From assembly GCA_029838195.1 (NCBI GenBank), contig JALGVJ010000052.1, forward strand, positions 1 through 44,078: 44,078 nt of DNA, in the 5' to 3' direction. The DNA comes from Promethearchaeota archaeon (GTDB lineage: Archaea > Asgardarchaeota > Lokiarchaeia > Sigyniarchaeales > SOKP01). This document shows, piece by piece, positions 18,672-25,161 of the stretch; position 1 is the first letter of the stretch, and each line of letters begins with the position of its first letter. The notes beneath the pieces are model-generated. The model saw nothing but the letters and a program-made list of their open reading frames with translations. It did no database searches and was not told where the DNA came from. A program made the translations under genes and the position numbers.

Positions 18672-18705
18672 TTTTCGTTAAAATCTCGAAAAACCGCAAC
18701 GAAAA
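18672..18705 (-). repeat. 8-bp inverted repeat upstream of pheS
   Basis: Arms TTTTCGTT (18672-18679) and AACGAAAA (18698-18705) are perfectly complementary with an 18-base loop, 70-103 bases before the pheS ATG. It could be an operator or an RNA hairpin in a long leader. Whether it is transcribed depends on which upstream TATA-like element is used. Confidence 0.4.
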
Positions 18706-18778
18706 ATATTCTAAATTGATTTAACATGTTCAAAAATTCAAAATATCTTACATGATTTTCATGTTATTAGAATCTAAT

Positions 18779-18849
18779 AAAAAACCCGCAGCCAAGGGAA
18801 TAAATTCTAAAGAGAAATGAGGGTTTATTCCCTTGGCAGATTAAACCCT
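18779..18849 (-). terminator. Terminator-like hairpin with competing alternative stems between coaD and pheS
   Basis: Read on the minus strand, a perfect 14-bp stem (arms 18837-18824 and 18804-18791, 19-base loop) is followed six bases later by a run of six T (18784-18779). That is an intrinsic-terminator layout 140 bases after the coaD stop. A second perfect 8-bp stem (18849-18842 with 18827-18820) shares four bases with the first stem's 5' arm and spans the rest of that arm in its loop, so the two look mutually exclusive. A third pairing (AAACCC 18826-18821 with GGGTTT 18787-18782) overlaps both. The simplest reading is a terminator for coaD. The nested design would also fit a conditional leader for pheS, whose ATG is 177 bases on. 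Confidence 0.55.
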
Positions 18850-18976
18850 TTAAAAAACTTATTATCGAGAAAAATGAAGGAGCACATGGTCACCACTTTA
18901 GTCTCATCCACGTAAGCTATCAAATGTAAGGTATGTATTAATTATAAAATCTTAAATAAAAGATTTTTAAAAAATT

Positions 18977-19420
18977 TTATTTAAGTAAAGCTTCTCGAAT
19001 TGAAGTGGAACTAATTTGTTGACTAAATTCATTTTTTATCATGGGAATTACAACAAGAATTAATGGTTTATATCCCTTTTTTTCCCTTATTTCGTTTATT
19101 TTGAGCCCATTAGGATATGTTTCTTGACTTACCACGAGAGCTTCGAATTCTTCTTGATGAATGGGAGGTCCATAAGGATCATGTAATTCTACGATCTCTA
19201 CTTTCTCTAATGCAGAAAGAGAGCTAATATAATCTCTTAAATTTTTCTCCCGAATCGCGTAATCTTCTAATATTTCAACATGTTTTTTATTTTTCAATAA
19301 CTTTTCCGTGGTTAAACCGATTATCAATTTTTTAGAAATAGAAAGAGCAACTTTAATCAAAAACTTATGCCCTTCATGTAAATGGTCAAAGGTCCCTCCA
19401 CATCCCGTTAAATTAAACAT
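18977..19420 (-). CDS. coaD: Phosphopantetheine adenylyltransferase, archaeal type
   Basis: A 147-residue nucleotidyltransferase that transfers AMP from ATP to 4'-phosphopantetheine in coenzyme A synthesis. The ATP-binding motif is GGTFDHLHEGHKFLI with H15 and H18 as the HXGH pair. The C-terminal ISSTSIREALL is the ISSTXIR motif that contacts phosphates. The length and the EYAIREKNL/VVSQETYPNGLKINEIR pattern are those of the archaeal/eukaryotic PPAT family rather than bacterial CoaD. It starts 12 bases after the zinc-ribbon membrane protein gene and is probably co-transcribed with it. Confidence 0.93.
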   Translation of the reverse strand: MFNLTGCGGTFDHLHEGHKFLIKVALSISKKLIIGLTTEKLLKNKKHVEILEDYAIREKNLRDYISSLSALEKVEIVELHDPYGPPIHQEEFEALVVSQETYPNGLKINEIREKKGYKPLILVVIPMIKNEFSQQISSTSIREALLK

Positions 19421-19432
19421 CGTTTGAGATTT

Positions 19433-19873
19433 TTATTTTTTTGAACCATTTTCTTTTTTCTTTGGGGACTCTTTCTTTTCTTCAATTTTTACATTTTTTT
19501 TAAGTTTTACGGAATAGATTTGCTTGATCTGTAAAGGCTTGTGGCATTTTTCGCAATTATCTTCTGTTTTTTTAAATACAAAATCTCCTGCTTGAAAATT
19601 TCTTACTTTAGTAATTCCACAGATGTTGCATGTCAAAATAGTCAACGTTTGCCTTAAAGGCTCTTGCATTCTTTTTGGTAATTGCAAGATCGTAGTTCCA
19701 ATGCAAATTAAAGTAAAACCTACCATGAAATTTGTCATTTGATCAGGAAAAATTCCCAAATAGATAAATAATGCTCCAATGATTATTAGAATAATTATCA
19801 CAATATTTTTCAGCACGCTCTTGAAGGAAATCTTTTTTTTTAAAATTTCCTCCTCATCTTCTTCATCTATCAT
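19433..19873 (-). CDS. Two-helix membrane protein with C4 zinc ribbon
   Basis: A 146-residue protein of unknown function. It has a very acidic N-terminus (IDEEDEEEI), two adjacent membrane helices (about 23-43 and 48-64), a cytoplasmic C4 zinc-ribbon-like module (CNIC and CEKC, about residues 81-109) and a lysine/glutamate-rich tail ending near KKKENGSKK. The charged tail suggests contact with nucleic acid or protein at the membrane. It directly precedes coaD with 12 bases between, so an operon is likely, but a shared job is not evident. Confidence 0.8.
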   Translation of the reverse strand: MIDEEDEEEILKKKISFKSVLKNIVIIILIIIGALFIYLGIFPDQMTNFMVGFTLICIGTTILQLPKRMQEPLRQTLTILTCNICGITKVRNFQAGDFVFKKTEDNCEKCHKPLQIKQIYSVKLKKNVKIEEKKESPKKKENGSKK

Positions 19874-20111
19874 GAATACATGACTTATCTTTATAAAATT
19901 TAGCTATAATTAACAAATGAAAAAGAACATAAAAAATTTTTTTATTTTAAAAAATTACCTCAATGCTTTTAACAAAATTAGAAAATGCATGGAAATTCAT
20001 TCTCAATTTAAAGAAAAAATATATTAATCGGAATTTTTTACATCTAAAAAAGGTTAACTCCAAGAATTTTATCATCGTGTAAAAATTTTAAGTGGCTAAT
20101 ACGTGAACATT

Positions 20112-21626
20112 TTAATTGTTCGTTTTTTTCTTTTTTTCCTCCATTTCCCTCAATTCCCTATGGAGAACTTTGCCCACAATCGTTTTAGGAATCTCATCTA
20201 TGAACTCTACAAATCTAGGATATTTATCATAAGACATATTATCCCTTGCCCAGTCAATAATCTCTTGTTCTGTCGTGTTTTTCTTGTATTCCTCTTTTAA
20301 TACTACATAAGCTTTTATGTTTTCTTTTCCTTCATCATCAATAATCCCTATAACAGCGCAATCTTTTATTTTTTCATTATAAAATAAGAGATCTTCAACT
20401 TCCGTAGGATAGACCGAGTGCCCCTTATACTTAATCAAATTTTTTAATCTCTCTTTGATGACAAAATAACCCTCTTCATCCATTAAAGCTAAATCGCCCG
20501 TCCATAACCAGCCATCTCTTATGGTATTTTTTGTCTCTTCCTCGCGTTTATAGTATCCTTTCATCATTTGAGGGCCTCGAACAACCAGTTCTCCTACCTC
20601 ATTAATGCCAAGAGTATTTCCTTGGGGGTCACAGATCTTGCATTCTGTATTAGGAAAGGGCATTCCAATGGTACCTGGCTTGTTATTTTCATCAAAAGGA
20701 TTAGCTGTAACGGCGGGCGACATTTCCGTGAGACCATATGCCTCTCGAAGACTTGCTCCTGTCAGCTTTTCGAATTTTACTTTTATATCATTGGGCAACG
20801 GTCCGGCAGAACTTAATGCATATTTCACGCTGGACAGATCATGGTTTTCAATTCCCTCATGATTATTTAGATTGTTGAACAATGCAGCTACTCCAGGAAT
20901 TATTGTTGCCTTGGTCGTTTCAATAACTTCAATGACTTCATGAGCTTCTCGGGGATTGAACACGCACGCAATTTTTGCTCCTAAATGAATGCCCAGATTC
21001 ATCATAAACCCCATGTAAATGTGATAGAATGGAAGAGCTGCTAAAAATACTTCTTTTCCCGGTTCTTTATCAACAAACCAGGCTTCTGCTTGAAATACAT
21101 TTGCTACAATACTTCCATGCGTGAGCATGGCTCCTTTGGGATAACCTGTCGTTCCGCCGGTATATTGTAACATGGCTAAATCATCAGTAGAAATTTCTAC
21201 GTTCGGAGGATTTGGTTTTGTTTCTCGTATTAAATCCTCAAAAGTAGGAGGACCTTCCGTGGGAAATTGCGGTGGCGCCATCGGATCTGGAGATAAATAA
21301 GGTGCTAACCCGCTATAAAATTTGTGAATCACCCCCGTTTTTTCAATGATGGGATCTACAATTCCGGAGAATCCTTCCCATCCAATATATGCCTTGGCGT
21401 CGCTATCGTTTAATTGTCGTTGGATTTCCAGTCCTTTGAATAAAGGAGATATTGCCGTTACAACGCCTCCTATTTTGAGAATGCCATAATAATAAGCAAT
21501 AAAGGCCGGATTATTTGTAAAATGGATTGCGATATAATCTCCTTTTTTTAATCCCAATTCATGTAATTTGGTAGCAGTACGATATACGATATCTAATAAT
21601 TGAGCGTAGGTGAGTTCAAATCCCAT
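20112..21626 (-). CDS. AMP-forming acyl-CoA synthetase (long-chain-type)
   Basis: Adenylate-forming enzyme activating a fatty or other carboxylic acid to its CoA thioester. Conserved motifs: the phosphate loop YTGGTTGYPKGA near residue 155, LPFYHIYM, YGLTEMSP, the hinge region GWLWTGDLALMDEEGYF, RLKNLIKYKGHSVYPTEVE, and the C-terminal catalytic Lys in PKTIVGKVLHREL. The ATG at 21626 is the first canonical start in frame but is almost certainly internal. The 45 codons upstream encode the family's conserved N-terminus (YYKKWPKGVPKEIEIP) without a start codon; see the separate entry. Together with the nearby SCP2 protein it suggests acyl-lipid or fatty-acid handling. Chain-length preference cannot be read. 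Confidence 0.93.
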   Translation of the reverse strand: MGFELTYAQLLDIVYRTATKLHELGLKKGDYIAIHFTNNPAFIAYYYGILKIGGVVTAISPLFKGLEIQRQLNDSDAKAYIGWEGFSGIVDPIIEKTGVIHKFYSGLAPYLSPDPMAPPQFPTEGPPTFEDLIRETKPNPPNVEISTDDLAMLQYTGGTTGYPKGAMLTHGSIVANVFQAEAWFVDKEPGKEVFLAALPFYHIYMGFMMNLGIHLGAKIACVFNPREAHEVIEVIETTKATIIPGVAALFNNLNNHEGIENHDLSSVKYALSSAGPLPNDIKVKFEKLTGASLREAYGLTEMSPAVTANPFDENNKPGTIGMPFPNTECKICDPQGNTLGINEVGELVVRGPQMMKGYYKREEETKNTIRDGWLWTGDLALMDEEGYFVIKERLKNLIKYKGHSVYPTEVEDLLFYNEKIKDCAVIGIIDDEGKENIKAYVVLKEEYKKNTTEQEIIDWARDNMSYDKYPRFVEFIDEIPKTIVGKVLHRELREMEEKKKKTNN

Positions 21627-21761
21627 GAAATATGTTACAATATTTTGAGGATAGGTTTTAACGGAATCTTCGAGGAAATCAATTAGAGTTTTTTTAGGAA
21701 TTTCAATTTCCTTAGGTACTCCTTTAGGCCATTTTTTATAATAGATTTTTTGATCATTGAT
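21627..21761 (-). other. Conserved N-terminal codons of the acyl-CoA synthetase lacking an in-frame start
   Basis: In the synthetase frame this stretch reads QKIYYKKWPKGVPKEIEIP and then LIDFLEDSVKTYPQNIVTYF, the usual beginning of this family. No ATG, GTG or TTG occurs in frame before the stop just past 21761. An ATG at 21755-21757 lies in another frame. Adding one T to the run of six at 21746-21751 (minus-strand A6 to A7) would join it to the body as MIKKIYYKKW. A one-base error or true frameshift is the likely cause. Confidence 0.75.
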
Positions 21762-21986
21762 ATGTTTATCTTAATTCTTTCAATTTTTCTCGTGCTATTA
21801 ATCCTTAAAATTAATTAGATGAATAATTAAAAGTTAGGTTTTTAAATTTAATTATCAAAAACAATTTAATTAAAGCTTAGACCTATATTTCTATATTTTC
21901 TAGAACACGTGAGAAAATAATAAAAAATGATGTATTTGAATGAATTTCTTTAATGGAAAAGATTTTATGCGTATTCCAATTATTAC

Positions 21987-21998
21987 TTTATAAAAATA
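21987..21998 (+). promoter_or_regulatory. TATA-like promoter of the DUF1512 gene
   Basis: TTTATAAAAATA lies about 28-39 bases upstream of the ATG at 22026. This spacing would put the transcription start only a few bases before the gene, a nearly leaderless transcript. A GAGGAG sequence further downstream, near 22007, is somewhat far from the ATG for a classical ribosome-binding site. Confidence 0.45.
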
Positions 21999-22025
21999 TT
22001 TTCTGCGAGGAGATATAAAGAAAAA

Positions 22026-23205
22026 ATGTACTCAATATATCAATTAGGACAGCAACAGCAGACCGATCCTTTTGCTCTCATCTTGAACTTGCTGTTTTTC
22101 CTGTTAATCTTTACATCAATGTTTTACGGACAAATTGGGATGGTATAATCCCAATTCCATAAAAAGAATACAAGCATGGAAAGCAGCAAAGGAGATTGAG
22201 CAAGGATTAAACGATTTAGAAAAATGGAATGACGAATGCAAGCAAATTCTCCTAAATAATTTTAAGAAATTCGCTGATAAAAAGGAAACTGAAAAAGATT
22301 TAATGATAAAATTAGAAGATTTCATGACATTTGTCACTATCCCCCCTGTACAACTCGATCCTAATGGAATCATCCCTAAATTTGACCACATCCTTAATAT
22401 TAGAGATACCCGTTTCGAGGAAGAAGTTAAAGCGCTCGCCCCCATGGCGGATGACACGCAACAAAATAACATGGAAAATTTACTAGAAGCCGCCATGGCT
22501 GTGGATTATGTATATCGATTAGTCAAGCATTTCTTAATCCTGGGAAAAAAAACCAAGTCTATGATTTTATTGCTCCAACTGTCCATGCAAATGGGAATAA
22601 TCATGGCCATGGCCAAATCCTATTATAGGGCCGCTAAAGCCTTTTCTGAAGGAAGTCCTATTGGCGATGCTTTAGGTCCCATGGTAGCCGGAAGTTTTAT
22701 AAGAGAAATTGTTAAAGATGGGACTGTTGAGCCCAAAGAAGTCGAAAAAGATACGATAGTCCAAGAGGTTGCATTCGAAGATAGAACGATTTATGTCATT
22801 CGAGCAAAAGGTCCTGGAGGCACTGTGGGAAAACCGGGAAAAGCCATCAGAAAAATAATTGAAGAACAAGGGGATGCTATTTCTCGGATAATCATGATTG
22901 ACGCAGGGCTGAAGCTTAGCAGTGATAAAACAGGCTCCTTAGCAGTTGGAGTTGGTGCTGCGATTGGAGGCGTTGGCGTGGAGAAATTTTATATTGAAGA
23001 ATCCTCTACTCATGAGAAAATCCCCATTGATGCTCTGATATGCAAGCAATCGTTAGAAGATGCTATAACAACGATGAAAAGAGCGATAACGTTATCCGTA
23101 CCTAAGATAGTGGAAAAAATAAAGATGATCATTCGGAATAAAACCGATAAAGGGTCAAAAATTATTGTTGCTGGTATAGGAAACACTATTGGGATTGGAA
23201 CTTAG
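22026..23205 (+). CDS. DUF1512 archaeal membrane protein, apparent frameshift near 22137
   Basis: The main frame (from 22135) encodes 356 residues of the archaeal DUF1512 family: EQGLNDLEKWNDECKQ, TIPPVQLDPNGIIPKFDHIL, ENLLEAAMAVDYVYR, LLQLSMQMGIIMAMAKSY, and C-terminal GPGGTVGKPGKAI and DAGLKLSSDKTG. The family's N-terminal membrane helix is instead in another frame starting with ATG 22026 (FALILNLLFFLLIFTSMFYG), which stops at 22148. Removing one G of GGG at 22137-22139 fuses them as FYGQIGWYNPNSIKRIQAW. I therefore call one gene with a frame disruption. Function of the family is unknown; it is archaea-specific and predicted to be membrane anchored with a large cytoplasmic part. Confidence 0.8.
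22133..22156. repeat. 9-bp perfect inverted repeat at the DUF1512 frame break
   Basis: AATTGGGAT (22133-22141) and ATCCCAATT (22148-22156) flank a 6-base loop exactly where the two coding frames of DUF1512 meet. In mRNA it would form a hairpin covering the frame-0 stop at 22146-22148. It may be chance, a small insertion, or a stimulatory structure. Confidence 0.6.
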
Positions 23206-23213
23206 TTTTTTTT
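23206..23213 (+). terminator. Poly-T termination tract after DUF1512
   Basis: Eight T directly follow the DUF1512 stop codon, and another T-rich run follows within 15 bases. This matches archaeal intrinsic termination, which needs mainly a U-tract. No hairpin is evident. Confidence 0.5.
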
Positions 23214-23661
23214 AATTCTTCTTTTTCTTATAGAAAAACATTCATACAATTATTTTTATTCGGTTTTCAGTGTAATTATTTCATTCTTATTTTTAATATT
23301 GAGAAAAGATCATCACATGAATTTATTCGAATTGGTTTTTTTCTTGGTTTTTAATTTTGGTGGTATCAAAAAAATCATTCATCGTGAGTAAAATAATTGC
23401 CTTTGATTGGCAGGGAGAAAAAATCGAAGAAAAATCATAAAAGACTACGAAATTTTTAATGTTTTTTTATTACTTCCGAAAAATTTCCCCCATCAATAGA
23501 AATTGAAAAGCCTTTTTCTTGTTCTAACCGATATTATGGATTAGATTCAAATCTATCGCTTGAAAAATAAAATTTAAATTAAATGAAAGGAATTTAAAAA
23601 TAGCTATTTACTAAAACGAAAATAAATAGAACTAAAATTATAACAAGAGGCGTAAGAAAGC
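23214..23661. other. Intergenic region before the SCP2 gene
   Basis: About 450 AT-rich bases with no gene recognised; the longest frame starting ATG near 23317 has 24 codons. It must contain the SCP2 promoter. No RNA gene or repeat was seen. Confidence 0.4.
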
Positions 23662-24120
23662 ATGCCAAAATTTGGAAGTGATGAGTGGGCTAAAGCATTT
23701 TGTAAAGCCGTGAATGAAAATAAAAATTATGCAGAAGCCGCGTCATGGTGGGAGGGAGATTTTATTTTTGAGATCCAACCAAGCGGTAATTTAACTAAAA
23801 AAATAAAAATGTTCGTAGGACTCTACCACGGCAAATGTACTGGCGCTAAAACTCTAGCAGATGATGAGGAATATGAGGTTTTACCACCCAATTCTCCGCC
23901 CCGGCCTTTAAAAGAGGGAGAAAAAGTAGGGGTGGAATTTGTTTTTTCAGGAACATATGATAATTGGATAAAAGTCTTGAAAAAAGAACTGGATCCCATT
24001 CAAGGGCTCATGGCGGGGAAATTTAAATTAATAGGAAATATGGCTAAAGTCATGAGGGCCACGAGAGCGGCTCAAGAACTTGTAAATAGTACCACGATGG
24101 TTGAAACGGAATTTTATTAA
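23662..24120 (+). CDS. SCP2 sterol-carrier-domain protein
   Basis: A 152-residue single-domain protein of the sterol carrier protein 2 fold, a small lipid or acyl-CoA-binding module. The pattern DFIFEIQPSGNLTKKI, then VEFVFSGTYDNWIKVL, then DPIQGLMAGKFKLIGNM and the C-terminal helix VMRATRAAQELV is characteristic. It has no signal or membrane segment, so it is cytoplasmic. It is close to the acyl-CoA synthetase and may carry the same kind of acyl ligand. A hairpin-plus-T terminator follows, so it is probably transcribed alone. Confidence 0.88.
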   Translation: MPKFGSDEWAKAFCKAVNENKNYAEAASWWEGDFIFEIQPSGNLTKKIKMFVGLYHGKCTGAKTLADDEEYEVLPPNSPPRPLKEGEKVGVEFVFSGTYDNWIKVLKKELDPIQGLMAGKFKLIGNMAKVMRATRAAQELVNSTTMVETEFY

Positions 24121-24122
24121 AT

Positions 24123-24155
24123 GGTTTCAAAACGCATTACATGAAACCTTTTTTT
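24123..24155 (+). terminator. Intrinsic terminator after the SCP2 gene
   Basis: GGTTTCA (24123-24129) and TGAAACC (24142-24148) form a perfect 7-bp stem with a 12-base loop. Seven T (24149-24155) follow immediately, starting right after the SCP2 stop. Confidence 0.7.
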
Positions 24156-24198
24156 ATTTCTATTCTTTTTTTCCTTAAATTATTCTTTATTAATTGAA

Positions 24199-25005
24199 AT
24201 GGTATCGAGCGAACAAGATCTATTGAAAATTTCCAAGAAAAAAGCCTTCTTTCTTGATTTGGATGGCACGGTATATTTAGGAAATAAAGTATTTAAAGGA
24301 GTACATGAATTTATAGCACGTTTAAAAGAACATGGCAAGTATTATTTTTTCCTTTCTAATAATTCAAGTTTATCTACAGCTCAATATCTCACGAAATTAA
24401 AGAAGTTAAATTTAGATGCTACATTAGAGAATATAATTTTATCTCAACATCCAACCATTGAATATTTAAAAAAACAAGGATTTAAGCGCATGTTTTTATT
24501 GGGAAACAGTGCTTTAAAAGCGGAATTTCAAGAGAATGGATTTCAGTTGGATGAGGAGCACCCAGAAGTACTGGTGTTGGCATTTGATCAAGAATTAACC
24601 TACCAGCGATTACTTAAAGCTTCAGAATTTCTTCAAGAAGGAATAGCTTATATTGCGACTCATTTAGATAACAGGTGTCCAACATTAAATGGATACATTC
24701 CCGATGCAGGAGCTATTGCCGCGCTTCTATATAAAACTACTGATCGGCTTCCCGATAAAGTAATGGGAAAACCTAATAAAGAAATGATACTATTCAAATT
24801 AAGAAATTTAAACATTTCCCCTGAAGAAGCAATCATGATTGGTGATCGTCTATATACGGATATGTGCATGGGAATCGAAGCGGGTGTTACAACATGTTGC
24901 GTTTTATCAGGAGAGAGTACCTTGCAATTAATAAAAGAAAGTAAATATAAACCGGATTACATAATCACCGGGATTTGGGAATTAGTAAACTTGAAATATG
25001 ATTAA
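24199..25005 (+). CDS. HAD-IIA (NagD/phosphoglycolate-phosphatase-like) hydrolase
   Basis: A 268-residue haloacid-dehalogenase-superfamily phosphatase of subclass IIA. Motif I is FLDLDGTVYLG (nucleophile and general acid Asp pair, about residues 18-28). Motif II is FLSNNSS near residue 54. The C2 cap lies between about 80 and 190. Motif III Lys is in VMGKPNKEM and motif IV in IMIGDRLYTDM near 212-222. Relatives act on phosphoglycolate, p-nitrophenyl phosphate, UMP or glycerol phosphates, so the substrate is open. It stands in its own unit between SCP2 and ppdK. Confidence 0.9.
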   Translation: MVSSEQDLLKISKKKAFFLDLDGTVYLGNKVFKGVHEFIARLKEHGKYYFFLSNNSSLSTAQYLTKLKKLNLDATLENIILSQHPTIEYLKKQGFKRMFLLGNSALKAEFQENGFQLDEEHPEVLVLAFDQELTYQRLLKASEFLQEGIAYIATHLDNRCPTLNGYIPDAGAIAALLYKTTDRLPDKVMGKPNKEMILFKLRNLNISPEEAIMIGDRLYTDMCMGIEAGVTTCCVLSGESTLQLIKESKYKPDYIITGIWELVNLKYD

Positions 25006-25161
25006 AACCACCATTTTACTGAAAATTTTCAAAAATTTTATCTCTTATCGGAAATTTTTTTTATTAAAGTAGTTTAATGTTTTTTTGGTAAAATATTAAA
25101 ACTTTTTATGGTATTGAATTTTTAATTACTATTATTCCTCAGTAAGCTTGGTATTATTAAA

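Noticed and set aside
18603..18976. T-box riboswitch upstream of pheS
   Set aside because: No T-box consensus or specifier-loop arrangement can be recognised, and T-boxes are bacterial. Only generic alternative hairpins are supported.
20568..20862. Two overlapping plus-strand frames inside the acyl-CoA synthetase gene
   Set aside because: Both are antisense to conserved motifs of the synthetase and resemble nothing.
22133..22164. Archaeal bulge-helix-bulge intron in DUF1512
   Set aside because: The hairpin is a simple 9-bp stem with a 6-base loop. I could not build the two 3-base bulges around a 4-bp helix needed by the splicing endonuclease.
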